This document shows positions 34,208 through 43,495 of a DNA stretch of 64,000 nt, one piece after another. Location of the stretch: positions 124,001 through 188,000 of the forward strand of contig JADJMW010000004.1 in NCBI GenBank assembly GCA_016709385.1, in the 5' to 3' direction. The notes beneath the pieces were generated by a model, which did no database searches, had not been told where the DNA came from, and worked only from the letters and a program-made list of their open reading frames with translations. This DNA is from Candidatus Rubrivivax defluviihabitans. GTDB lineage: Bacteria; Pseudomonadota; Gammaproteobacteria; Burkholderiales; Burkholderiaceae_C. The translations under genes and the position numbers were made by a program. The stretch's first letter is position 1, and each line of letters begins with the position of its first letter.

Positions 34208-34365
34208 TTCCGCCCCATGTATCAGGGGCGCACTCCGGTGGTCTGTCCCACCGCATGGCCCCTGAATTCCCCTCGGCGGCAGTGCCTTCCAGCAACGAAC
34301 CGGGCGCCCGCCGGGTATCGGGTCCTGGCTGCCCTTTCCATTCCATCAATGCACAGGAGTACCTC

Positions 34366-35100
34366 ATGAAAAAAGCGCTCATCGGCACCGCCCTCGTGAT
34401 CGGCATGATCGGCTCGGCCGCCGCCGCAACGAACTGCAGCAGCTTCCCGAACAACGTGGTCACCGGCAACGTCAACGACGACGTCTTCGCCTCTGGCTAC
34501 ACCTGCACCATCGCGGCCTCGGCCTTCGTCAACGGCAACGTGCTGCAGGTCGGCGACGGCGACCTCGTCATCCGCGGCATCGTCAACGGCGCGGCCGAGG
34601 AAACCGGCAACGGTTCGATCATCGTCGCCAAGGGCGAGGTCGGCGGCAACCTGACCGAAGCCGACGCGGGCAACATCACCATCCGCGGCGGCAGCACCAT
34701 CAAGGGCAGCGTCGAAGAAGCCGGCATCGGCTCGGTCTTCGTCACCGTCGACCTGCCCGGCGTGGTGAATGCCGAAATCCTGGAAAGCGGCCCAGGCAAC
34801 GTCACCGTCACGGCCACCGTCGGCAGCTTCGAAGGCTCGGTGATCGAGACCGAAGGCGGCAGCGTCACCGTGACCGTGAACGCGGGCTATTCGTTCAAGG
34901 GCAGCGTGGAGGAGTACGACGCCGGATCGGTGCTGGCCACGTTGAACGGGTTCTTCGAAGGCAACATCGCCGAACTCGACCTCGGCAACCTGGAAACGCG
35001 CGGCGCCGGCACCTTCAAGGGCTACAGCGAACACGCCTTGCCCGGCACCTGCGTGAATTCGATCGCCGACTTCCAGGGTGCGGTCTGCAACCTGCTCTGA
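34366..35100 (+). CDS. secreted repeat protein, probable beta-solenoid
   Basis: I do not recognise a named family. It has 244 residues, with a signal peptide (ALIGTALVIGMIGSAAA) and a strongly acidic mature part with almost no basic residues. About eight units of some 20-24 residues carry a pattern of small and beta residues around Gly-Asn/Ser-Val with Glu-x-Gly turns (GNVNDDVF, GGNLTEADAG, KGSVEEAG, EGSVIETEGG, KGSVEEYDAG, EGNIAELDLG). This looks like a bactofilin-like or parallel beta-helix fold. Four cysteines, two at each end, could form capping disulfides. GGAG stands before the ATG. Confidence 0.72.
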   Translation: MKKALIGTALVIGMIGSAAAATNCSSFPNNVVTGNVNDDVFASGYTCTIAASAFVNGNVLQVGDGDLVIRGIVNGAAEETGNGSIIVAKGEVGGNLTEADAGNITIRGGSTIKGSVEEAGIGSVFVTVDLPGVVNAEILESGPGNVTVTATVGSFEGSVIETEGGSVTVTVNAGYSFKGSVEEYDAGSVLATLNGFFEGNIAELDLGNLETRGAGTFKGYSEHALPGTCVNSIADFQGAVCNLL

Positions 35101-35118
35101 AGCGCGCGGCCGTCTTGC

Positions 35119-35146
35119 GGGGCCGACGGCGATGAGCGTCGGCCCC
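35119..35146. terminator. hairpin between convergent genes, probable bidirectional terminator
   Basis: A perfect 10-bp stem (GGGGCCGACG with CGTCGGCCCC) and an 8-base loop lie 18 bp past the solenoid gene stop and 9 bp past the end of the convergent dehydrogenase gene. The T-run after it is poor. Confidence 0.55.
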
Positions 35147-35155
35147 TTGCTGCCG

Positions 35156-36307
35156 TCAGCCCGGCACCGTGCCCGGCAGCAGGATGCCGCGGTCGACGGT
35201 GCCGATCCTGGTGTGGCCGCAAAAGGCCATCGTCAGGTCGAGTTCCTTGTGGATGATCTGCAGCGCCTTGTTCACCCCCTCCTCGCCCAGCGCGCCCAGC
35301 CCGTACAGGAAGGCGCGGCCGATGTAGGTGCCGCGCGCACCCAGCGCCCAGGCCTTGAGCACGTCCTGGCCGCTGCGGATGCCGCCGTCCATGTGCACCT
35401 CGATGCGGGAGCCGACCGCGGCCACGATGGCCGGCAGTGCCTCGATGCTGCTCTGCGCGCCGTCGAGTTGCCGCCCGCCGTGGTTGCTGACGATCAGCGC
35501 GTCGGCGCCCGAGTCGGCGGCCAGGCGGGCGTCCTCCACGTCCTGGATGCCCTTCAGGATGAGCTTGCCACCCCAGCGCTTCTTGATCCACTCGACGTCG
35601 CCCCAGTTGAGCTGGGGGTCGAACTGCTTGGCCGTCCACTCCGACAGGCTGCCCATGTCGCCCACGCCCTTGACGTGGCCGACGATATTGCCGAACTGGC
35701 GCCGGCTCGTGCCCAACATCCCCAGGCACCAGCGCGGCTTGGTCATCATGTTCAGGATGTTCGGCAGCGTCAGCTTGGGCGGTGCCGACAGGCCGTTCTT
35801 CAGGTCCTTGTGGCGCTGACCCAGGATCTGCAGGTCCAGCGTCAGCATCAGCGCGCCGCAGCGGGCGGCCTTGGCGCGATCGATCAGGCGTTCGATGAAG
35901 TCGCGGTCGCGCATCACGTAGAGCTGGAACCAGAACGGCGCGCGCGTCTGCGCGGCGATATCCTCGATCGAGCAGATGCTCATCGTCGACAGCGTGAACG
36001 GGATGCCGAAGGCCTCGGCCGCCTTGGCGGCCAGGATCTCGCCGTCGGCGTGCTGCATGCCGGTCAGCCCGGTGGGGGCGATCGCCACCGGCATCTGCAC
36101 GTCGACGCCGACCATCGTCGTCGCCGTGCTGCGGTTTTCCATATTGACCGCCACGCGCTGGCGCAGCTTGATTCTCTGGAAGTCGCTCTCGTTGGCGCGG
36201 TAGGTGCTCTCGGTCCAGCTGCCGCTGTCGGCATAGTCGTAGAACATGCGCGGCACGCGCTTCTTCGCGAGCACGCGCAGGTCTTCGATATTCGTGATGA
36301 CGGTCAT
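35156..36307 (-). CDS. lldD: FMN-dependent alpha-hydroxy-acid dehydrogenase, L-lactate dehydrogenase type
   Basis: Flavoenzyme of 383 residues that oxidises L-lactate or a similar 2-hydroxy acid. Motifs: MFYDYADSGSWTESTYRANE at the N-terminus, VAIAPTGLTGMQHADGE, WFQLYVMRDRDF, LTLDLQILGQRHKD, active-site His and Arg in IVSNHGGRQLDGA, and phosphate binding in VHMDGGIRSGQDVLKA. The ATG at 36307 follows GGAGAAAG. Related enzymes use mandelate or glycolate, so the gene symbol is a best guess. It converges on the solenoid gene. Confidence 0.85.
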   Translation of the reverse strand: MTVITNIEDLRVLAKKRVPRMFYDYADSGSWTESTYRANESDFQRIKLRQRVAVNMENRSTATTMVGVDVQMPVAIAPTGLTGMQHADGEILAAKAAEAFGIPFTLSTMSICSIEDIAAQTRAPFWFQLYVMRDRDFIERLIDRAKAARCGALMLTLDLQILGQRHKDLKNGLSAPPKLTLPNILNMMTKPRWCLGMLGTSRRQFGNIVGHVKGVGDMGSLSEWTAKQFDPQLNWGDVEWIKKRWGGKLILKGIQDVEDARLAADSGADALIVSNHGGRQLDGAQSSIEALPAIVAAVGSRIEVHMDGGIRSGQDVLKAWALGARGTYIGRAFLYGLGALGEEGVNKALQIIHKELDLTMAFCGHTRIGTVDRGILLPGTVPG

Positions 36308-36372
36308 GTCTTTCTCCGCAGGCCGCGGATCGTAACCGTGGAGAGTCGACCAGCCGCAGCGGCCACGATCGG

Positions 36373-37572
36373 CTACAACCTCACCAGGCTCGCGGCGCGC
36401 ACGCCCAGCAACCGCAGGCGCCGGCCCAGGTCGACACGCTTCAGGCACAGCCCGGCGGCGTGGCGGATCGCCGCCGCATCGGCCACCGGCTGCGGCAGCG
36501 TGAGGTCGCGCGTGACGGTCTTGAAGTCGTCGAAGCGCAGCTTGATGCCGATGGTGCGGCCGGCGTAGCCCTTGCGCTGCAGGTCGGTGGCCACCTGCAG
36601 CGCCAGCTCGTCCAGGATGGCGGTGAGCTCGGCGCGGTCGCGCACCGCGTGCAGGTTGCGCTCGAAGGTGGTCTCGCGGCTCATCGACACCGGTTCGCCG
36701 TGCGTCACCAGCGGCCGGTCGTCGATGCCGTGCGCAGCGTCGAACAGCCAGCGGCCGTAGGCACGGCCGAAGTGCTGCACCAGCCGCTCGCGCTCGCACG
36801 CCGCCAGTTCGCCCACGGTGCGGATGCCCAGCGCCTGCAGTTGCGCCGCCGCCTTGGGGCCGATGCCGTTGATGCGCCGCACCGGCAGCGGCCAGACGCG
36901 CGCGGGCAGGTCGGCTTCGGTGAGAACGGTCAGGCCGTCGGGCTTGTCCAGTTCGCTGGCGATCTTGGCCAGCAGCTTGTTCGGGGTGACGCCGATCGAG
37001 CAGGTGAGGCCGGTGGCGCTGCGCACGTTGTTGCGGATCTGCTGCGCCACGGCGCGCACGCCGCCGTGCGGGTCGTGTCCCAGCGTGTCCTGCGCGCCGG
37101 GCACATCGGTGAGGTCGATATAGATCTCGTCGATGCCGCGGTCCTCGACCACCGGCGCCACCTCGGCCACCGCGGCCTTGAAGCGGCGCGAATACAGCCG
37201 GTACTGCTCGAAGTCCACCGGCAGCAGCACCGCCTGCGGCGCCAGCGCGGCAGCTTTCATCAGGCCCATGCCGGAGTGCACGCCATGGGAGCGCGCCGCA
37301 TAGGTGGCGGTGGTGGCCACGCCGCGACCGCTGTAGCCTGCCAGCGTGGCATAGCGGCGCGTGCCGTCGGCCAACAGGGTCGGCTGGTGGCGCCGGCCAC
37401 CGCCGATGACCACCGGCTGCCCGGCCAGATCGGGGTAGCGCAACAGTTCCACCGACGCGTAGAAGGCGTCCATGTCCAGGTGGGCGATCCAGCGGCGGGG
37501 CGGCAAGGGGGTGGCTGTGGCGCAAACCGGGGTGGGGTTGCAGAGCTTAGCCGCTGGCGCTGACGGCCGCAC
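36373..37572 (-). CDS. dinB: DNA polymerase IV (Y family)
   Basis: Error-prone translesion polymerase of 399 residues. It has HLDMDAFYASVELLRYPDL, VVIGGGRRHQPTLL, YSRRFKAAVAEVAPVVEDRG, the catalytic pair in GIDEIYIDLTDV, and helix-hairpin-helix INGIGPKAAAQLQALGIRT. The little-finger domain includes SMSRETTFERNLH. No clear C-terminal clamp-binding motif is seen. The start is a GTG at 37572, about 26 codons before the conserved HLDMD. It follows the pilus gene mshP on the same strand; SOS control cannot be confirmed, as no LexA box was recognised. Confidence 0.9.
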   Translation of the reverse strand: MRPSAPAAKLCNPTPVCATATPLPPRRWIAHLDMDAFYASVELLRYPDLAGQPVVIGGGRRHQPTLLADGTRRYATLAGYSGRGVATTATYAARSHGVHSGMGLMKAAALAPQAVLLPVDFEQYRLYSRRFKAAVAEVAPVVEDRGIDEIYIDLTDVPGAQDTLGHDPHGGVRAVAQQIRNNVRSATGLTCSIGVTPNKLLAKIASELDKPDGLTVLTEADLPARVWPLPVRRINGIGPKAAAQLQALGIRTVGELAACERERLVQHFGRAYGRWLFDAAHGIDDRPLVTHGEPVSMSRETTFERNLHAVRDRAELTAILDELALQVATDLQRKGYAGRTIGIKLRFDDFKTVTRDLTLPQPVADAAAIRHAAGLCLKRVDLGRRLRLLGVRAASLVRL

Positions 37573-37602
37573 GAGGCCGCTGGCGGGGTGTCCGGCCCCA
37601 GC

Positions 37603-38046
37603 TCAGTCGGTGGCGTGGATCTCCCAGCGCCGCTCGACATACCCCGGGCGGGCGACCCGGGCATCGTCGGGGCAGCTGCCGCTGCCGTTGCAGGCCACCG
37701 CGTTCAGCGTATAGACACGCACCGCCAGGGGGGTGCCCGGCACCGATTCGCCCTCGTTGTAGAGCATCGAGCTGCAGCTCACGGTGACGCGCATGCCGCT
37801 TTCGCTGCCCAGGTCGAGTGTGCTGCTGGCGCCGTTGCAGGCCGTCCAGGACCCCTTGAAGGCCTGGTACAGGCCCCACTGCAAACCGGCCCGCGCCGCC
37901 TGGGCGGCACGCGCCGCCAGCAGTTCCTGCGTGGCCGTGGTCTGCGCAGCGCTGTTCAGGCGCACGATGGCCGCGGCCATGCCGGCCAACACCACCAGCA
38001 CAACGATGATGGTGATCGCGCCCAGCCCGTGCTCATGCCGCTTCAT
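37603..38046 (-). CDS. mshP: MSHA biogenesis protein MshP-like
   Basis: Pilus-assembly protein of 147 residues. The N-terminus (GLGAITIIVVLVVLAGMAAA) is a prepilin-like helix without the usual GFTLxE, as in MshP/PilX-type proteins. The helix continues in RLNSAAQTTATQELLAARAAQAARAG and is followed by a Cys-containing globular part (four or more Cys). It is the last gene of the minus-strand pilus locus and overlaps the stop of mshO by ATGA. It probably helps form the pilus tip complex. Confidence 0.75.
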   Translation of the reverse strand: MKRHEHGLGAITIIVVLVVLAGMAAAIVRLNSAAQTTATQELLAARAAQAARAGLQWGLYQAFKGSWTACNGASSTLDLGSESGMRVTVSCSSMLYNEGESVPGTPLAVRVYTLNAVACNGSGSCPDDARVARPGYVERRWEIHATD

Positions 38047-38954
38047 GGTGTATTCAGCACGTGGGCGCCGAAGACCAGGCTCGCCGTCTCGCCGTGGCGC
38101 GCCAGTTCGAGTTGCAGCGAAACGAAGCCGTTCTGCTGCGTCGCGCCCTGGTTGGGGTCGTAGACGAAGCGGCAGGAACGCACCAGCGTGGCCAGTACCG
38201 CGCCGCCCGCGGTGGCCGGGCAGGCGGCAGGGTAGGCGGCATTGAAGCCGTAGCTGGACAGCCGGACCAGCGTGCCGCGGCCGTTGCCGTTGGCGTCCAG
38301 CGTGCCGTCGGCGCCGCTGCAGACGTAGAACACGGCGCGCTGCGAAGCGGGCACGACGACGAAGCGCCCACCGTCGTAGCCGGCGGGAAAGGCGGTGGCG
38401 GCCACCGTGATGCGGTGCCGGCCGTAGGCGGCGGCGGGCACGGCCACGGCGCCGATGGCGGCACGGTTGCTGCCGGCATAGACGTCACCCGGATTCTGGT
38501 TGTCGACGACGACGAAGTCGCCGGGCGCCGGCACGGGGTTCAGCGGCGTGAGCACGTCGAAGACGGTCGTTGCCTGCGTCGGGTCCAGCGGCGCCGAGCA
38601 GCTGGCGCCCGGGGTGCAACCGGGCGCGCTGTCGTTGACGGTGTCGGCAGCCCGCCGGTAGCGGCCGCCGCCGCGGGTGGGCAGCATCTCGATGCAGTTG
38701 GCGGCGGGGGTACGGATCGAATTCGGCACCGCGGCGCGCACGTCGGCCTGCATGCGCGCCAGCGCGTGGCCGGCCTGCGCCGCCAGATCGGCACGGTCGC
38801 GCACGGCCAGGTAGGCCTCGAAGGCCGGCCTGACGAACACGGTCAGCGTCGCCGCCATGACGCCGAAGATGACGATGGCGACGACCAGCTCGACGAGCGT
38901 GAAGCCGCGGCAGCGGCCCGCCCGCCCAAGGCGTGGCCGCCGCTCAGGACGCAT
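38043..38954 (-). CDS. mshO: MSHA minor pilin MshO-like
   Basis: Prepilin of 303 residues. A long leader ends in the peptidase site RGFTLVELVVAIVIFGVMA, where cleavage falls after Gly and leaves an N-methylated Phe with Glu at position 5. The large C-terminal domain includes six or more Cys and DVLTPLNPVPAPGDFVVVDN. Such large minor pilins (PilW/GspJ-like) sit at the tip. Its start overlaps mshD by 11 bp. Confidence 0.8.
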   Translation of the reverse strand: MRPERRPRLGRAGRCRGFTLVELVVAIVIFGVMAATLTVFVRPAFEAYLAVRDRADLAAQAGHALARMQADVRAAVPNSIRTPAANCIEMLPTRGGGRYRRAADTVNDSAPGCTPGASCSAPLDPTQATTVFDVLTPLNPVPAPGDFVVVDNQNPGDVYAGSNRAAIGAVAVPAAAYGRHRITVAATAFPAGYDGGRFVVVPASQRAVFYVCSGADGTLDANGNGRGTLVRLSSYGFNAAYPAACPATAGGAVLATLVRSCRFVYDPNQGATQQNGFVSLQLELARHGETASLVFGAHVLNTP

Positions 38955-39417
38955 GGTCGGTGCGCCAGCCGGTGAGCGTGATCGACTGCCCGCCACGCGC
39001 CACCGTCACCGTGATCCGGCGCGCCGCAGCCACGCCGCCGAGCGTGCCGTCGGCGACGCTGATGCTCACCGTGGTGCCCGCCAGCGCGGCGATGGCGGTG
39101 CCGTCCACGGCGCAGACACTGCCGCTGTAGCCGTGGTAGTCGAGCAAGTCGTTGAAGGTGTCGCGGGCGCAGCCGGCGGGCGTGCCGTTGGCCGCCGGCG
39201 CCCAGGGCTGGAGTTGCACTTCCTCCATGTACTGCTGCGCCACGGCCAGCAGCTGCCGCTGCAGCACGGGGTCGGCGCTGCCGCGCACGCTGGCGTTCAC
39301 CGCCAACAGCAAGCCGGCCAGGGCCACCCCGACGACGACGATGGCCACGATGGCTTCGATGAGCGTGAAACCACCCTGGTGCCGGCGGCGCGGCGTCGCA
39401 CGCCGCTCAGCGCACAT
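38944..39417 (-). CDS. mshD: MSHA minor pilin MshD-like
   Basis: Prepilin of 157 residues with the peptidase site GGFTLIEAIVAIVVVGVALA, a helical stem and a beta-rich part that ends in ITVTVARGGQSITLTGWR. It resembles MshD and GspI/PilV minor pilins. The start ATG at 39417 lies 10 bp inside the end of mshC, so the minor pilin genes are coupled. Confidence 0.8.
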   Translation of the reverse strand: MCAERRATPRRRHQGGFTLIEAIVAIVVVGVALAGLLLAVNASVRGSADPVLQRQLLAVAQQYMEEVQLQPWAPAANGTPAGCARDTFNDLLDYHGYSGSVCAVDGTAIAALAGTTVSISVADGTLGGVAAARRITVTVARGGQSITLTGWRTDHAS

Positions 39418-39892
39418 GGCCGGTCTCCGCGACGACGACGATGGCGTCCTGGCCGTCGATGGCGATGCTGCGGTCGGTGGCGATGGCGCCCGCGCCGTCG
39501 CTCGTGATGCGGCCGTCGGGCTGGAAATACAGCATGCCGGCCGGCGACACCTGGGTGGCGATATGGCGGCGGTCGCTGGCATGGGCGGCCTGGCCGTCGG
39601 CGCCGGGCAGAGCGGTGGTGCAGGCCGTGGCCGGGTTGGCGGTGGCCATGCTCAGGGTCACCGCATCGGTGACCACCGTGGCGCAGACCAGCCGGCGGTG
39701 GCTCTGCGCTGTCGCTTGTGCGTGGCGCAGCGCGGCCAGCACCTGGTCGCGCCAGTGGTCGCCGCGTTGCGCGAGCGCGCCTTCCATGCGCGGCAGCGCC
39801 ACCACCGCCAGCACACCCATCAGCACGATCACGGCCACCAGCTCGATGGTGGTGAAGCCGCGACAGCGGGCGCTAGAAGAGTTCGCGCACAT
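39407..39892 (-). CDS. mshC: MSHA minor pilin MshC-like
   Basis: Prepilin of 161 residues. The peptidase site is RGFTTIELVAVIVLMGVLAV, with Glu at position 5 of the mature protein, then a helix with ALAQRGDHWRDQVLAALRHAQA. The globular part carries two Cys and TVVTDAVTLSMA. It corresponds to GspH/FimT-type MshC. It overlaps the end of mshQ by 20 bp. Confidence 0.8.
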   Translation of the reverse strand: MCANSSSARCRGFTTIELVAVIVLMGVLAVVALPRMEGALAQRGDHWRDQVLAALRHAQATAQSHRRLVCATVVTDAVTLSMATANPATACTTALPGADGQAAHASDRRHIATQVSPAGMLYFQPDGRITSDGAGAIATDRSIAIDGQDAIVVVAETGHVR

Positions 39893-42800
39893 GGACGGTC
39901 CTGCGCGATTCGGGGCTGAAGATGCCGAACGAGGCCTGCGCCGCGGGGTCACGGTCATGGGTGCTCGCGCAGGCGCCGTTGAGCGCACGCAGCCAGGGCA
40001 GGCCGGCGCCGCTGCTGGCCGCCAGGCCGCTGGTGCACGACTGGTCGGCCGTGGTGCTGCCCAGGTTGATCGCCAGTGCCAGGCTGCCGCTGGCCGTGGG
40101 CGTGGGGGCGGTCAGCGACAGCAGGCCGGATCCCGAAGCCATGTTCACCGCCGACGCGCTGGTGGTCCAGGCCGAGGTCGGGCTACCGAGGTGGTTGCGA
40201 TAGCGGCCCAGCGCCACCGCCGTGGCGGGCACGACGGTGCAGCTGTCGTTGCCGTTGAGCACCCACGCGGCGCCACTCCAGTATTCCGCCCGCACGCCGA
40301 GTTGCAGCCCCGCGGTCTCGCGCCCGGAGCCGCTGGCCACGCGCAGCCGGCCGCTGCGCAGCAAGGTGCTGCCCTCGGCATGGCCGCTGGAGCTGACGGC
40401 GTCGGTGTCGATGGCGCGCAGCACCAGCGTGCCGGGCGCGCCGAGCTTGTTCGCATAGTGGTAGGCCGGCATGGCGCTGGCCGTGCCGGCGGTGAAGGCG
40501 GTCGCCGCCACGCTGTTTGCGGCGAGGCTGCCCAGCCCCAGCGCCGCGCCGTCGCTCAGCGTCACGGCTCTGGCGAAGCCGGTGGCGCCACCGTAATTGG
40601 CCACCACCTGGCCGGCCGCGTTGTGCGCCGTGACGGTGGCGGTGAAGGGTTGGCCGGCATAGCTGAAGCTGCCCGAGCACGCCGGCGTGACCAGCGTCGT
40701 GAAGTGGTGCGGAATGAAGCGGCCGACCGGGCCCGAGGGCGTGCCCGCGACGGCGCCACCGCTGCCGAGGTAGTTGCCGCTGGTCAGGTTCGGCGTCAGC
40801 CTGATGATGCCCACCTCGCTGTAGGCGAAGGTGGTGCCGGTGGCCGAGCCGGCGCTGAAGTTGCCGAAGGCGCCGGGCTGGTTCAGCGTGCCTGGGTTGC
40901 CGCCCGCGGGCCACAACAGGGTGGGTGTGAGCGTCACGCCTTCGGCAACGGATTCGCGGCCGAAGTTGGGTACCGCCTGGCCGGCCGCGTCCACCGCGGT
41001 CACGGTGGCCGAGAAGGCCGACCCGGCCGGCAAGAACGCCGACCCCGCCGCCGAGACCGGCGCGGGGTTGAGGCCGGGGATGGCGATGGCCGTGGTGGCG
41101 CAGTCGCCGGCGCTGTAGCTGCTGCACCGGATATTGGCCAGCCTGAAGCCCGCCGGCTTCACGACGAAAGCATTGCTCGACCCGTTCAGCGCTGTCAACA
41201 GCGCCCCGCCCGCCGGCTTGCTCGCCGACAGCGTGATGCGGCCGACGTCGGCATAGGACAGGCTGAACGGTGCATTGCCGTTGGCGTCGAACGTCATCGT
41301 CACCGCGGTGCTGCTGCTGCCCCCGCCGTTGGGGTTGCCGGCAATCGCCGCGGCCGCGCTGCCGGTCAGGGTGAGCCGGTTGCCCGGCGAGCAACTCGTG
41401 GGGTTGTTGCAGGTGTAGGACCAGTTCACGGTGGTGGTGCCGCTGAGCGCGGCCTCGCAGCCCTGCGTGCTGGTGCCGCCGCTTCGCACGGCGCGCAGCA
41501 CATAGTTGGCCGACGAACCGCCGGCGGTCTGGGTCGGGATCGTCACCGGCGCGCCGCCGGCGGCGTCCCCGATGACGAAGCCGGCGCTGGAGAAGGTGCT
41601 GCTGCAGCTGCCGGCACGGCTGCAGCTGCCGGCCTGGCAGCACTGCCTGGCCTGGCTGGCGGCATCGGTCTCGCCCGAAAGGGCCACCGTGGCAACGGCG
41701 CCGTCGACGGCGGCCGGGTGGCTCAGGGTCGTGGTCGCGATGCCGAGGGCGTTGAAGCCGAGCGTGGTGGCGCCCAGGGTGCCGGCGCTGGTGGCGAGCG
41801 TGGCCGTGTGGCCGCTGGCATCGCGATACGGGTTGGTGCAGGGGCTGCTGCCGTCGGCGCAGGCCGTCACCGTCACCGTCGTGGGCAGGCAGCTGATGCC
41901 GGTGGCCGGCAGAGAGAGCTCGTAGTGGTCGGGGCCCGACGGCGACGAGCAGGCGTTCACCAAGCCGCGCACGAGGTCGATCTGGTCGGGCGCCAGTGCG
42001 ACTGGGTAGACCCTGAGCTCGTCGATGTCGCCCGCAAACCCGAACGAGGGCGTTCGTTCTCCGGACGCATTGGTTTCGCCGCCGACCGAGGCCGGGCCGG
42101 CGTCGCTGCCGAAGCTCGCCGTCGAGTAGACGATGCTCGGCGAAGCCAGCAGGGCGCCGCCTGCGCCGTACACGTACAACCTGCGCGTCTTGGCGGCAAT
42201 GTCGGCCACGGCGGCCACGAAGTACCAAGTGTTGCTGGCGACCACGGGCCCGGTGTCCATGATGACACTCGACCCGCCGCCGCGCTGGAAGAAGCGCAGC
42301 CTGCCGGCGCCGCCGTCCCCCAGGGACACCGCAAAGCCGCCCGAGTTGCTCTGGTCGTCGGCAAGGATGCGCTGGCCGGCCAGTGCATGGTTGGCGGTCC
42401 GGATCCACGCCGTCATCGTGAAGCTGCTGCTGCTGCCCAGGTTGGGGAAGGCGGATGGCAGCGCAACGTACTGCTTGTTGGCGCGGTCGAAGACACCGTA
42501 GCCGCAACTGCCCTTCGGGCCCGCCACCGCGGGCGAAACCGTGGCGGTGGTGGGCCTGCTGCCGGCCAGGCCGCTGGCGGTGCCGTGGTAGGCGCTGCCC
42601 GAACCGTCCCGCACCTCGCCCGCGATACCGGACCAGGCGCCCTCGTTGAACAGGTATTCGAGCGTGGGGCTGGGCAGGCAGGGCAGGGTGGTGAAGCTCG
42701 CGTCGCTGCCGTTCGTGGTCCCGGCGGCATTGGTGGCCTGGACCCGGTAGTGATAGGTGGTTCCGCAGGCCAGGCCCGTCAGCGAGTGCGAGACCGCGGT

Positions 42801-43466
42801 CTCGCCGGCGGAAGCGCCCAAGGGGCTGGGGCTGGCCGTGACGGTGCTGCCGTAGGCGATCGAGCTGCCGTGGGCGAAGCCGACGGTGGTCGCAGCGCCG
42901 TTGCTCGTGACGCTGCCGAGCAAGGTGGCGCCCGTGCGGGTGACGTCGCTGGCCGGGCGGGTCGTGACAGCCGGTAGGGCGGCCGCCGCGGTCACTTCGA
43001 AGCTCACCGACCGGCTGGCCGCCGCGACATTGCCTGTCACGGTGATCGTGCGCGTGCCCGCGCTGGTCGCCGTATAGCTCAGGGTCAGGGTGCCGGATCG
43101 GTTGCCGTTGTTGCCGGGCGTGAATGACGATGTGGTCACACCCGAAGACGTGGTGATGCCATCGCAGGTCCAGTCACCGCCGCTCGAACAGCTGGCGTAG
43201 GCCACGCCGGCGGGATGGTTGTCCGCCACCGCCAGCGGGACGTTCCTGCACCCGGCGTAGCTGAGCGGGATGGAGATCGCCACCGTCGATCCGACAGCCA
43301 CGCTGGCGGGGTTGGCCGTGGCCGCGCCCAGATTGAACGAGCAGGCCGCGAGGACCGTGCCGGGATGCCAGCACAAAAGCGCCAGCCACGACAGGCCGGC
43401 CCAACGCAGCAAAGCCCGCGTCCTTGCGGCGCAGGCTTCGATGCGCGTGGAGCACGACCTGGGCAC
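39873..43466 (-). CDS. mshQ: MSHA agglutinin-like protein MshQ with LamG-type domain
   Basis: Large exported protein of 1197 residues. A signal peptide (ALLRWAGLSWLALLCWHPGT, then VLAACSF) is followed by Ig/fibronectin-like repeats (TLTLSYTATSAGTRTITVTG; TTYHYRVQATNAAGT), a concanavalin/laminin-G-like domain (SFTMTAWIRTANHALAGQ to GDIDELRVYPVALAP, about 430-620), and the long C-terminal MshQ/DUF6701 region with HHFTTLV and many Cys pairs. The GTG at 43466 is the chosen start; the frame is open further into mshA. In known loci mshQ is last, here it lies between mshA and mshC. It is probably a surface adhesin carried by the pilus. Confidence 0.78.
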   Translation of the reverse strand: MPRSCSTRIEACAARTRALLRWAGLSWLALLCWHPGTVLAACSFNLGAATANPASVAVGSTVAISIPLSYAGCRNVPLAVADNHPAGVAYASCSSGGDWTCDGITTSSGVTTSSFTPGNNGNRSGTLTLSYTATSAGTRTITVTGNVAAASRSVSFEVTAAAALPAVTTRPASDVTRTGATLLGSVTSNGAATTVGFAHGSSIAYGSTVTASPSPLGASAGETAVSHSLTGLACGTTYHYRVQATNAAGTTNGSDASFTTLPCLPSPTLEYLFNEGAWSGIAGEVRDGSGSAYHGTASGLAGSRPTTATVSPAVAGPKGSCGYGVFDRANKQYVALPSAFPNLGSSSSFTMTAWIRTANHALAGQRILADDQSNSGGFAVSLGDGGAGRLRFFQRGGGSSVIMDTGPVVASNTWYFVAAVADIAAKTRRLYVYGAGGALLASPSIVYSTASFGSDAGPASVGGETNASGERTPSFGFAGDIDELRVYPVALAPDQIDLVRGLVNACSSPSGPDHYELSLPATGISCLPTTVTVTACADGSSPCTNPYRDASGHTATLATSAGTLGATTLGFNALGIATTTLSHPAAVDGAVATVALSGETDAASQARQCCQAGSCSRAGSCSSTFSSAGFVIGDAAGGAPVTIPTQTAGGSSANYVLRAVRSGGTSTQGCEAALSGTTTVNWSYTCNNPTSCSPGNRLTLTGSAAAAIAGNPNGGGSSSTAVTMTFDANGNAPFSLSYADVGRITLSASKPAGGALLTALNGSSNAFVVKPAGFRLANIRCSSYSAGDCATTAIAIPGLNPAPVSAAGSAFLPAGSAFSATVTAVDAAGQAVPNFGRESVAEGVTLTPTLLWPAGGNPGTLNQPGAFGNFSAGSATGTTFAYSEVGIIRLTPNLTSGNYLGSGGAVAGTPSGPVGRFIPHHFTTLVTPACSGSFSYAGQPFTATVTAHNAAGQVVANYGGATGFARAVTLSDGAALGLGSLAANSVAATAFTAGTASAMPAYHYANKLGAPGTLVLRAIDTDAVSSSGHAEGSTLLRSGRLRVASGSGRETAGLQLGVRAEYWSGAAWVLNGNDSCTVVPATAVALGRYRNHLGSPTSAWTTSASAVNMASGSGLLSLTAPTPTASGSLALAINLGSTTADQSCTSGLAASSGAGLPWLRALNGACASTHDRDPAAQASFGIFSPESRRTVHVRELF

Positions 43467-43495
43467 GATGCGCAGCGGAGCTGCCGCGCCGCAGG

